DNA from: an uncultured Collinsella sp.
GTDB taxonomy: Bacteria; Actinomycetota; Coriobacteriia; Coriobacteriales; Coriobacteriaceae
NCBI GenBank assembly: GCA_905209765.1
Contig: CAJLUE010000002.1
Location: 12,214 to 76,213, forward strand
DNA length: 64,000 nucleotides
Direction of reading: 5' to 3'
Program-made: the position numbers and the translations under genes
Shown: positions 17,685 to 24,633 of the stretch, in pieces
Position numbering within the stretch: the stretch's first letter is position 1
How the letters are laid out: each line of letters starts with the position of its first letter
The notes under the pieces: generated by a model
Seen by the model: the letters and a program-made list of their open reading frames with translations, nothing else
What the model was told of the DNA's origin: nothing
Databases searched by the model: none

Positions 17685-18947
17685 ATGGTGGTTACGGAGA
17701 TTCCGAAGGTGACGGACGATATGGTCTCCGGGGATGCAGTGGAAAAGGAAGAGGGGAAACCTTTCATGCTCTTCGGGCGCGAGTTCTCCCGCAAGCAGGT
17801 CTGCGCGGCTGGTGCAGGAATCCTCTGTGCGGCGCTCCTCATTGGCTGCGGTGGGTATGTCATCACACATGCCGGGTGGACGGGTAAAGCGAATGTCCCT
17901 GCGGTGTTCCAGAAGGCGGGCGATGAGAAGCAGGACATGGTACTTACCCTTGAGGTAAAGGCTGACGGCTGGGATGCGGACACTTCCACGCCCGTTATCG
18001 CCCATATAGAGGATGCGGACGGGAAGGTGGACTTCTACACCGCCATCGCCGCGAACAAGCAGGTGACCGTAGAGGTCGGCAAGTCCGGCACCTACACCGT
18101 CACCCTCATCCCGCCGGTGAACGCGGACGGCTCTACCTATAAGGCAGCGTCCAGTAAGGTCAAGGCCGGGAAAGATGACAAGAAAACGAACAGTACCGTC
18201 ATCACGCTCGAAAAGGTGGATGCGGACAAGGTGACGAAGGATGACCTGACAGCTATTGCCAAGGACGTTGCAGCAGCCGTGAAGAAGGGCGATTCCACCC
18301 TGACCGGAGACAAGGGCGCGGCGGTCGCGAAGAAGTTCGAGGACAACATCAAGAAGAACCCGAACGCCGACGCGGATGTCGTCGAGAAGGAGAGCGAAAA
18401 GGCGCAGGAGACGGCCAAGGAGGACAAGTCTGACGCGAAGACCCCGGAGACCTCCGACAACAAGAAGAACGATTCCGGTTCCAAGAACGATAGCGGAAAC
18501 AACGGCTCTGGAAATAAGTCGGACAGCAAGCCGAGCGGAAGCAACAATAGCAACTCCGGTAGCTCCTCGAAGAAGGATGACACCCCGGCGCATGTCCATA
18601 AGTACGATATCTATCATCCGGCAGTAACCCACACGGAGACCGTGCATCATCCGGCAGTGACTCATACGGAGAACGTGCATCATCCGGCAGTAACCCATAC
18701 GGAGTCACATTCCATCTGCAATGGGTGTGGAGCTGATATTACAGGTTATGAGCGAAACCATGCGGAAAGTGCCATGTTGGCCGGGAATGCAGCGTGTGGA
18801 GCATGGCATTCGGAGCCGCGAACCGTGACGGATTCCGCAGCATGGGATGAAACGGTCACCGTGACGGATTCCAAGGCGTGGGATGAAACGGTCACCGTGA
18901 CGGATTCGCCTGCGTACTACACCTGCTCCTGCGGTGCCACGAAGTAG
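17685..18947 (+). CDS. membrane-anchored surface protein with histidine-rich repeats
   Basis: 420 residues. The ATG at 17685 directly follows GGAAGGAG; an ATG 12 codons upstream has no such site. One membrane helix at about 40-60 (CAAGAGILCAALLIGCGGYV) would leave a long C-terminal part outside. It has a beta-rich domain (about 75-165), a lysine/serine/asparagine-rich linker, and three 11-residue YHPAVTHTETV-type repeats. Next come CNGCG and CSCGATK cysteine motifs flanking AWDETVTVTD repeats, which suggests bound metal. Similar tails occur in gut-bacterial mobile elements; function unknown. Confidence 0.7.
   Translation: MVVTEIPKVTDDMVSGDAVEKEEGKPFMLFGREFSRKQVCAAGAGILCAALLIGCGGYVITHAGWTGKANVPAVFQKAGDEKQDMVLTLEVKADGWDADTSTPVIAHIEDADGKVDFYTAIAANKQVTVEVGKSGTYTVTLIPPVNADGSTYKAASSKVKAGKDDKKTNSTVITLEKVDADKVTKDDLTAIAKDVAAAVKKGDSTLTGDKGAAVAKKFEDNIKKNPNADADVVEKESEKAQETAKEDKSDAKTPETSDNKKNDSGSKNDSGNNGSGNKSDSKPSGSNNSNSGSSSKKDDTPAHVHKYDIYHPAVTHTETVHHPAVTHTENVHHPAVTHTESHSICNGCGADITGYERNHAESAMLAGNAACGAWHSEPRTVTDSAAWDETVTVTDSKAWDETVTVTDSPAYYTCSCGATK
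18612..18710 (+). repeat. three tandem 33 bp coding repeats
   Basis: Units start at 18612, 18645 and 18678 and encode HPAVTHTE repeats. Only a few bases differ between copies. Confidence 0.85.
18825..18908 (+). repeat. 36 bp tandem coding repeat
   Basis: GTGACGGATTC recurs at 18825, 18861 and 18897, encoding VTDSAAWDET-type units in the same protein. Confidence 0.8.
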
Positions 18948-18980
18948 CGGAAGCCGCCGAATTCTAGGCCGTAGCGGTCA

Positions 18981-19158
18981 GGCATCAGATTGAGATCTAA
19001 TGATGCCACCCGGGCGCACGAGTCTCAGTATCCTCCATGTTCCCGAGTCACCTTAGCCAAGGTTCCAAGGGGCACCGCCCCTTGGCGCGCAGGGGTTCGG
19101 GGATGGCGCGAGGCATCCCCGGAAAAGCTGGCGCGGGCATGCCGATGGCATGCCCGCG
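18981..19158. repeat. intergenic hairpin array, copy 1
   Basis: A GGCATCA/TGATGCC hairpin (18981-19007) is followed by three hairpins: CCAAGGGGC/GCCCCTTGG (19065-19085), GGGGATG/CATCCCC (19099-19120) and a perfect 12 bp stem CGCGGGCATGCC/GGCATGCCCGCG (19132-19158). The last three recur in diverged form at 31385-31486, in the same order and also beyond a DUF2958 operon. Confidence 0.7.
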
Positions 19159-19173
19159 TTCTCCGTATGCGCC

Positions 19174-19467
19174 TCACCCCTCTCCGGCAACGTACACGGT
19201 CCGGCCGCTCTCGCAGTCAATGCTCTCCACGTCGCCGAATCCGATGCGGACGGCAGCCCATCCGCCCCCGTCCTCCACCAAGGCATCGGCCTCGTCGCGT
19301 GCGTCCGAGACGAGTCGCCCGAGTTCGGGCGACCCCTCCGGAGCAGTACCCACCTCGAACGCCCCGCCCTCGCCGCCCGACTCAAACTCGACGACGACAG
19401 TCAGCGCGACGGCTCCGCCCGGGGACTTGCCGAATCTGCCCACGGCGCCAACCTCGTCCATCTCCAT
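19174..19467 (-). CDS. short paralogue of the 31501-32103 protein
   Basis: 97 residues from an ATG with GGAGGAGG 8 bases upstream. It matches only the C-terminal part of the 200-residue protein at 31501-32103 (both contain ESGG-GGAFEVGTAP and WAAVRIGFGDVE). The N-terminal half is absent although the ribosome site is intact, so it looks like an internal deletion that kept a translatable tail. It follows the DUF2958 gene by 4 bases. Confidence 0.6.
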   Translation of the reverse strand: MEMDEVGAVGRFGKSPGGAVALTVVVEFESGGEGGAFEVGTAPEGSPELGRLVSDARDEADALVEDGGGWAAVRIGFGDVESIDCESGRTVYVAGEG

Positions 19468-19471
19468 GGAG

Positions 19472-19771
19472 CTACCTCCTCCTGACGGCGCTGAGCGGCT
19501 TCGGGGAGAAGTGCTCGTCGCGCTCGACGGCAGCGAACCCCATCTGGCGGTTCAGCTCGGCCATCTCCTTGATGCTGAAGTAGCCGAGCTCGTCGTCGTA
19601 GCCCTCGACGAGGCCGAACGCCTCGTCCGTGCCGTCGAACTCGAGCAGCCACCAGTCCCATCCGTTCACGCACGAGAAGTAGTGGGCGTAGACCGTGGGG
19701 TCCTCCGCTCCGTCCTGCTCGTAGAGCCTCGGCGCCGTCTTGGCGATTTCCTCGGTCATCAGCTGCTGCAT
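19472..19771 (-). CDS. DUF2958 domain protein, copy 1
   Basis: 99 residues from an ATG with GGAGG upstream. The family pattern is clear: YEQDGAEDPTVYAHYF, WWLLEFDG, FGLVEGYDDELGYFS, ERDEHFSPKPLS. DUF2958 proteins are carried by conjugative and mobilizable elements; their action is unknown. The protein is the same as copy 2 at 32108-32407; both lie in a 522 bp direct repeat, and only the last base or two at the stop codon differ (TAG here, TAA there). Confidence 0.85.
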   Translation of the reverse strand: MQQLMTEEIAKTAPRLYEQDGAEDPTVYAHYFSCVNGWDWWLLEFDGTDEAFGLVEGYDDELGYFSIKEMAELNRQMGFAAVERDEHFSPKPLSAVRRR

Positions 19772-19994
19772 GTCTTCCTCCGTTCCGGGCACGTGGCCCT
19801 CAACATCTCGCCCCTGCGGGCAAAGCCGAATGGCGACGCCGCGCGTCGTCGTCGGCTTTGCTCCCTGCAAAGCCGCACCGGAGCGAAGACGGGTCAAGGG
19901 AGGTCCATGACGACCTCCACCAACCGGAGCGGAGCGGAGGTTTGTGCGGGGTCTCATGGGCCCCCTTGACGCGGCGTAGCGGAGGTGCCACCCG
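19473..19994. repeat. 522 bp direct repeat, copy 1
   Basis: 19473-19994 matches 32109-32630 at a constant offset of 12636, with no difference seen in the stretches compared and with the same translation in three frames. Both edges are sharp. It contains DUF2958 and its upstream region. The DNA between the copies encodes rep, partition and mobilization genes, so the repeats look like junctions of an integrated plasmid. Confidence 0.85.
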
Positions 19995-20040
19995 GCCGCG
20001 GAGCCGTGGCCATACGCCGGCGCACGCCGTGTCGCGGCAG

Positions 20041-20065
20041 CAAAAAGGCCCGTTGCCGGCGGGCC
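20041..20065 (-). terminator. leftward terminator
   Basis: A GGCCCG/CGGGCC stem lies at 20047-20065 and on the minus strand is followed by TTTTT. It closes the leftward pair of genes at 20126-20790. Confidence 0.7.
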
Positions 20066-20125
20066 CGAAGGAAAGGAGTTGTTTTTCAGGTACGCCGGAA
20101 ACACCAGGCACGAACCGAGTGCCGT

Positions 20126-20479
20126 TTATCCGACCGGATTCTTGATCTCCATCGAGTCGAAGGCCCAGACCCACCAGCGGACCGTATCCGCCCGGTCTCG
20201 TCCAACCGACCTTTCGAGATACATGGCAGTCTTCCACCGGCCGAACCTCACCGTGTACGACTGGCTGCTGCTTCCGTTCAGCACCGGACCGGGAGGCATG
20301 ACCTCAAGGATCTCGTCAACGAGGAACCTCCTGCCGTCGGGCCAGAGGACCGCGAACGGGCGAACCTCGCCCGAACTCGATGTCCTCACCATGACGTCGA
20401 CATACTGCTTGTGGGCGCGACGGCTGTGATCGGGCCCAACCGACCGGGCGGTGCACTCGCCGGTGAAAACGTCCCTCAT
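20126..20479 (-). CDS. small predicted beta-rich protein A, unknown
   Basis: 117 residues; its ATG overlaps the stop of the upstream gene (ATGA). It shares a pattern with that neighbour: VDV, then W-DGR-F-VDEI, then an aromatic pair near the end (RWWVWAFD). The two look like tandem paralogues of a small beta-sheet domain. Such short proteins are frequent in actinobacterial mobile elements, but I know of no function. Confidence 0.6.
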   Translation of the reverse strand: MRDVFTGECTARSVGPDHSRRAHKQYVDVMVRTSSSGEVRPFAVLWPDGRRFLVDEILEVMPPGPVLNGSSSQSYTVRFGRWKTAMYLERSVGRDRADTVRWWVWAFDSMEIKNPVG

Positions 20480-20790
20480 ATGGCTGTCGCCGCCATGCCG
20501 GAACCCTTAGCGACGAACCATCTGCCGTTTTCCCACCAGACCGTCTTTCGCTGCTTGGCGATACAAACGTCTATCTCGACGCAAAGGTTGCCAAATATCG
20601 CGCGGCCGTACTCTCGGCGGGCGTAAATGCTCTCCACCGTCCACGATCGCCCGTCGGCCCAATGGATAACCCAGGGGTCGGCCGGTCCATGGTTGGGGCC
20701 GACGGTACCCTTGGCATCGACGTCAACGTAGATTCGCCGCTCCTCGACCGGTATTCCGCATGTGCCCGCCAGGCTGTGCTTATGGAACAA
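20476..20790 (-). CDS. small predicted beta-rich protein B, unknown
   Basis: 104 residues from a TTG start with GGGGAGGAG upstream; there is no ATG in frame near it. WVIHWADGRSWTVESIYARR and VWWENGRWFV define the same domain pattern as its downstream partner. A GAACAATTGTTC palindrome sits 22 bases upstream, between this gene and a divergent small gene. Confidence 0.55.
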   Translation of the reverse strand: MFHKHSLAGTCGIPVEERRIYVDVDAKGTVGPNHGPADPWVIHWADGRSWTVESIYARREYGRAIFGNLCVEIDVCIAKQRKTVWWENGRWFVAKGSGMAATAI

Positions 20791-20812
20791 GGCCGCTCCT
20801 CCCCATTAGTAC

Positions 20813-20824
20813 GAACAATTGTTC
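20813..20824. promoter_or_regulatory. palindromic operator candidate
   Basis: GAACAATTGTTC is a perfect 12 bp palindrome in the 79-base gap between divergent genes. Confidence 0.45.
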
Positions 20825-20869
20825 CATTATGACATACTGAAGGGACACTCTAATGATGGGAGACACACC

Positions 20870-21076
20870 ATGACCGATGAAGAACAGGGACAGTTCTACG
20901 ATGTCGTATACGAGATGCGCGGGTTTGCCGCCACGCTCCTCGCGGCATCGCGCGGTGACCTTCAGGAGCCCGACAAAATCATCGAGTACGCCGCGTCGCA
21001 AATCGAGCATCTCGCTGATCGCCTCATCGTCGGCATCACGGGACAAACGGATAGAGACCGAAACGAGAACGACTAA
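20870..21076 (+). CDS. small acidic helical protein, unknown
   Basis: 68 residues from an ATG with GGGAG 8 bases upstream. The sequence is helical and acidic (MTDEEQGQFYDVVYEMRGFA; later AASQIEHLADRLIVGI). No domain recognised. It is divergent from the two beta-rich genes and may be controlled by the palindrome between them. Confidence 0.5.
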   Translation: MTDEEQGQFYDVVYEMRGFAATLLAASRGDLQEPDKIIEYAASQIEHLADRLIVGITGQTDRDRNEND

Positions 21077-21389
21077 CGCCATGTAATTCAATTACTGGAA
21101 ACTGATTGGGAGATCACCCGCGGCCAATCCGTAGGAAAGCCGCGGGATATACTCCACGAGTGACCGGCCGCGCCGGCCCTCTTACCCAACCGTTACTCGA
21201 CGTCCGCCAAAGACAGAACGCCGCGATAGGGCCTAAAAGGGGCTATCAATCGAGCCCGATTTACTCGCAACAGCTGTTGCTGCCAGCTGTTATACCCGAA
21301 CAATCGAGCAAACACGACCTTGCTTTCACGAACACATGTTCAACATAACCTACCGACCGGCGACGATAAGAAAATCAATCCCGCAGATG
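21077..21389. other. intergenic region
   Basis: No gene is seen. A CCCGCGGC/GCCGCGGG hairpin (about 21117-21144) and CAGCTG-containing repeats near 21270 are present. The restriction operon ends at the right edge. Confidence 0.4.
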
Positions 21390-22499
21390 TCAGTCATCGC
21401 TCTTCTTCAAGTTGCAGTCACGGCAGAGCATCTGGCAGTTCTCGGGGACGGTGCGGCCGCCCTTGCTCCACGGCGTGATGTGGTCGGCCTGCATCTCCTC
21501 GAACTCGAAGTGCTTTCCGCAGTACGGGCACACGCCCTTCTGGCGCTCGTATGCGGCGCGCGCGTCGCGCTTGTCGAAGGCGCGAATGCTGAGCTTGCGC
21601 TCGTTGCCGGTGAGCAGGTACTCGTAGACGCCCTTCTTGCTCGTCACGTCGTCGTCGGCCATGAGGCACGATACCTCGGCCTCAAGTTTCTTGGGGTCGA
21701 GGTCGGAGCGCCCGTGGTGGTCGTTGTAGAAGAGCCCCCACTCGATGCCCTTCATCTCGCGCCGGCACTTCGGGAATATCGCCTGAACCCAGTCGATGAC
21801 GCTGCGGAAGTAGCTCCAGAGGCCTTGGGCCGTCGGCTCGCTGGCGTGCTTGGCCATGTATTCCTCTATGGTCTCGCCGTCGATGGCGGCGGCCCACCTG
21901 ATGGCCGTCTCAAGGAACTCCTGACGTATCGATGAGCCTGTGAGGTAGTCGCCCGCGAGCTGCTGGGCTGCGCATCCGGTCTTCGAGAAGTACCTTTTGG
22001 CGTCTGACACCCATGAACCGGCGTAGACGGCGTTCCGCAGCTCCTGCTCGGTCAGCCGCTCGCCCGCGATGTTCACGATGCGGAACCACTTCAGCTTCTC
22101 GGACGGCTCGCCCTCGCACTGGTAGACGTCAAGCCGGTAGGAGAGGATGCGCTCGCGCTCGTCGCTCGTGAGGTTGTCGAAGTAGCGGTCGTCAACGGAG
22201 AACTCGCCGTCGACGTAGCGGCAGATTGAGACGGTCCGCTGCTGGCCGTCCAGCACCTCGAATGTGTCCTCACCGTCCTCGTTCACGCCAGTCTTCGCCC
22301 AGTACATGACGTTGAGGGGGAAGCCGTTCATCACGGTACGGATGACCTCGTCTCGCTGGGCGGGCTTGTAGACGAACTCGCGCTGGTAGGGCGGGCGTAT
22401 GTCGAGCCGACCGAAATATCCGGTCACGCCCTCCTCGGCGTCATCCCAGTAGTCCTCAACGAGGTCGCTAATGGGAATCTCGCACTTCTCAATCTTCAT
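21390..22499 (-). CDS. DUF262-HNH endonuclease, partner of EcoRI-family methylase
   Basis: 369 residues. The DUF262 core has YQREFVYKPAQ (about 38-48) and VLDGQQRTVSICRYVDG (about 82-98). The C-terminal HNH domain has CPYCGKHFEFEEMQADHITP and LCRDCNLKKS, with paired zinc-type cysteines and the DH nuclease residues. It overlaps the methylase gene by 4 bases (ATGA), a restriction-modification layout. It would cut unmethylated or differently modified DNA, probably needing NTP as in other DUF262 enzymes. The nuclease role is inferred. Confidence 0.85.
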   Translation of the reverse strand: MKIEKCEIPISDLVEDYWDDAEEGVTGYFGRLDIRPPYQREFVYKPAQRDEVIRTVMNGFPLNVMYWAKTGVNEDGEDTFEVLDGQQRTVSICRYVDGEFSVDDRYFDNLTSDERERILSYRLDVYQCEGEPSEKLKWFRIVNIAGERLTEQELRNAVYAGSWVSDAKRYFSKTGCAAQQLAGDYLTGSSIRQEFLETAIRWAAAIDGETIEEYMAKHASEPTAQGLWSYFRSVIDWVQAIFPKCRREMKGIEWGLFYNDHHGRSDLDPKKLEAEVSCLMADDDVTSKKGVYEYLLTGNERKLSIRAFDKRDARAAYERQKGVCPYCGKHFEFEEMQADHITPWSKGGRTVPENCQMLCRDCNLKKSDD

Positions 22500-23656
22500 T
22501 CCGCGTTGCTCCCCTCGAAATCAGACGGATGGTCTGCAATCCACTTGTCGGTGTACCTGATGAATATGCGCCCGTAGGTGACCTTCGGAACGCCGTTCTC
22601 GTCGAGGTAGTAGGTGTTCTGGACCCGCCACGTGCGGTTCATCGCTTTGTACTTCGCTTGCAGCTCAGCCGAAGGTGGCGTGTAGAAGGTGCACTCGTTC
22701 TCGGCCCATTCGAGGTCTCCACGCCGTCCGAGAATGACGAACTGGTCAGGGCTGTAGCGGTCCATGAAGGTTATAGGTACGCCCATGATTCCCCGGTAGT
22801 CACATGGGATGTCGGCAAGCTTCGATACCTCTATGGCATCGTAATTCTCGTATTTCGGATAGGACTCTGGTTTGCATCGCTTAACCAGAATCATTTCTTC
22901 ATGGCGCTTCTTGATATCAAGATTTGTGTACCAGCATATATTTCCCATCGAGCGCCATTTTTGGCCGGTCTCGTCCTGCCAGTATCTCGTTGCCCTTGGT
23001 TCATAGTCGTCCGGAACTTGGAATGCCATATCCCCGTTGTTGTATCCGAGCCAGACCTTATCCTCTTGAAGAAGGCGAAACACCTCTTTGTAGGTTATGG
23101 CGTTCTCGCTTCCTATAATCAGGATTTGCTTGTTGTGATCAATGAGCGTTGTTAAGTACTCTCTGAAAAGAGAAAACGGTGGGTTGGTTACGACGATGTC
23201 GGACTCGTCCAGCAGTTCGAGGCACTCGGGCGAGCGGAAGTCTCCGTCACTGTGCAGCCGCTCGATGGTGTTCTCACCAGTGCGGAACAGTTCAGCCACA
23301 TCGAGCATGTCGATGCCGCCCTCGCCGGTCGTGTCGTGCACGGTCGTCACGACGGCCTTGTACGGTGTGCGCCGCTCGTCCTCCGTCTCGTCGCCGAACA
23401 AGGACAGCTGCGTTCCCGTTATTGGCGACCCCGAGTAGCACGTCGCTATGAGCTTCTTGAGCTTGAGCTTGTTGAAGTTGAGCGCGAAGTACTTGAAGAA
23501 GTTCGACTCATAGGGGTCGTCGCAGTTGCACAGCACGGTCTTGCCCTTGAAGTGAGGGCGGTAGTGCCTCAGCTCGTTCTCGATATCGGCGAGCTGCGTA
23601 TAGAACTCGTCTTGTTTGGCGTCCTTCGCCCTCCCGAGTGAATTGCTCTTTGCCAT
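22496..23656 (-). CDS. EcoRI-family adenine DNA methyltransferase
   Basis: 386 residues. The opening (KDAKQDEFYTQLADIENEL, GKTVLCNCDDPYESNFFKYF) is characteristic of the EcoRI methylase family, and the catalytic NPPF motif is present (VVTNPPFSLFREY, about 156-168). It methylates adenine in a short DNA site using S-adenosylmethionine. Its recognition site cannot be read from sequence alone. Tandem 22 bp repeats lie just upstream (23669-23712), so its expression is probably governed by the ParA-linked regulator. Confidence 0.9.
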   Translation of the reverse strand: MAKSNSLGRAKDAKQDEFYTQLADIENELRHYRPHFKGKTVLCNCDDPYESNFFKYFALNFNKLKLKKLIATCYSGSPITGTQLSLFGDETEDERRTPYKAVVTTVHDTTGEGGIDMLDVAELFRTGENTIERLHSDGDFRSPECLELLDESDIVVTNPPFSLFREYLTTLIDHNKQILIIGSENAITYKEVFRLLQEDKVWLGYNNGDMAFQVPDDYEPRATRYWQDETGQKWRSMGNICWYTNLDIKKRHEEMILVKRCKPESYPKYENYDAIEVSKLADIPCDYRGIMGVPITFMDRYSPDQFVILGRRGDLEWAENECTFYTPPSAELQAKYKAMNRTWRVQNTYYLDENGVPKVTYGRIFIRYTDKWIADHPSDFEGSNAE

Positions 23657-23668
23657 TTTCCATCCTTA

Positions 23669-23712
23669 TGTATATACACTCTATATAGAATGTATATACA
23701 ATCTATATACTA
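23669..23712. promoter_or_regulatory. operator/partition site A (two 22 bp repeats)
   Basis: Two tandem 22-base units (23669-23690 and 23691-23712) share TGTATATACA and CTATATA blocks with three differences. The block lies upstream of the methylase start and overlaps the 3' end of the ribbon-helix-helix gene. Related blocks precede parA and rep. Confidence 0.75.
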
Positions 23713-23954
23713 TCCCGGTTCATGCGCATTTCCAGCCCCTCAACGATGAGGCGTGAGACAGTTGTGTTGTGCTCGGCGGCGTAGGCCGAAATCTCGGCTT
23801 TTTGCTCGTCCGTGACCCAGAATGTGATGCATTTGTCCTTCTTGCGCGAGCTGGTCGAGTCGCCCTTGTGCTGAAGGTCCTGATTACCCATGAGGGTCAT
23901 GCTGGCCGTCTCCGCAGCGGGGGCGGTACGGCGCTGCGGCCGCTTAGTTGGCAC
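23703..23954 (-). CDS. ribbon-helix-helix partner of ParA
   Basis: 83 residues from a GTG start with AAGGAGG 6 bases upstream, overlapping parA by 11 bases. A flexible basic N-terminus of about 35 residues precedes a ribbon-helix-helix domain (KCITFWVTDEQKAEISAYAA, then TTVSRLIVEGLEMRM). Small proteins of this kind replace ParB in many Gram-positive plasmids, binding short repeats and stimulating ParA. Its likely targets are the 22 bp repeats in three promoters nearby. Confidence 0.8.
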   Translation of the reverse strand: MPTKRPQRRTAPAAETASMTLMGNQDLQHKGDSTSSRKKDKCITFWVTDEQKAEISAYAAEHNTTVSRLIVEGLEMRMNRDSI

Positions 23955-24570
23955 CGTAGGCCTCCTTGTCTTCCTTGATGCTCTGTTTGATTTGCTCGAA
24001 GACCTTCTCGTAGCCGTACAGGTCGTCGCCGAAGGAATTACCGAAGAAGTTCTTCAAGCCCTCGCGGCTAGGAATCTGATAGTCAAAGTAGCTGGTGTCG
24101 CGGTCCGCAAGCTCACCGAGGGACTGTTTGAGGCTGAGGGTGCCGGGGAGCACGCGGGTGAGCAGAATAGCGAACAGAAAGCCCCTCGCTCCGAGGGTGT
24201 CCGTCGTCTCGAACGTCTTCACCATGTCGGCTGGTCCGGTCGTGGTCGGGACGACGATGAGGTCGGAGCAGTCCGCCGCCTCGTCCATGACGCGCCCGTT
24301 GGGCGGACAGTCGATGAAGAGCCATTTGTCCTCAGCACCCTTGAGCCTGCGACCCGCCGTGCGAACGGTCGCGACGTTGGCGGGCGTAACGGGGAACGGC
24401 AGGGGGTCGCCGGCTTCCTCGGCCATCATCGCCCAGAGGCTCGCGCTCGACTGCGGGTCGCAGTCGTACAGTTCGACGTCCTTGCCGTCGCGAACGGCGG
24501 CGGTGGCGAGAGCTATGGCTGTGGTCGTCTTGCCAACGCCGCCCTTCAGGTTGATTGTCGAGATAATCAT
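23944..24570 (-). CDS. parA: ParA-type partition ATPase
   Basis: 208 residues. The deviant Walker A KGGVGKTT is at 9-16, with D-CDPQSSAS at about 35-43 and WLFIDCPPNGRV near 83. The protein is of the short kind without an N-terminal HTH, so autoregulation should come from its small partner. It moves plasmid copies apart before division. It heads a two-gene operon preceded by the second pair of 22 bp repeats (24590-24633). Confidence 0.9.
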   Translation of the reverse strand: MIISTINLKGGVGKTTTAIALATAAVRDGKDVELYDCDPQSSASLWAMMAEEAGDPLPFPVTPANVATVRTAGRRLKGAEDKWLFIDCPPNGRVMDEAADCSDLIVVPTTTGPADMVKTFETTDTLGARGFLFAILLTRVLPGTLSLKQSLGELADRDTSYFDYQIPSREGLKNFFGNSFGDDLYGYEKVFEQIKQSIKEDKEAYGAN

Positions 24571-24589
24571 CGGGTTCCCTTCAATTTGA

Positions 24590-24633
24590 CTATATAGATA
24601 ATATATACACTCTATATAGAATGTATATACATT
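24590..24633. promoter_or_regulatory. operator/partition site B (two 22 bp repeats)
   Basis: Two 22-base units (24590-24611 and 24612-24633) each begin CTATATAGA and contain TATATACA. CTATATAGAATGTATATAC (24612-24630) is also present exactly at sites A and C. It lies upstream of parA and overlaps the last codons of rep. Confidence 0.75.

Noticed and set aside
18612..18908. Regular repeats considered as a CRISPR array
   Set aside because: They are tandem without spacers and in frame in a coding gene.
19772..20104. N-terminal extension of the DUF2958 protein
   Set aside because: GGAGG precedes the internal ATG at 19771, and the extension does not resemble the family.
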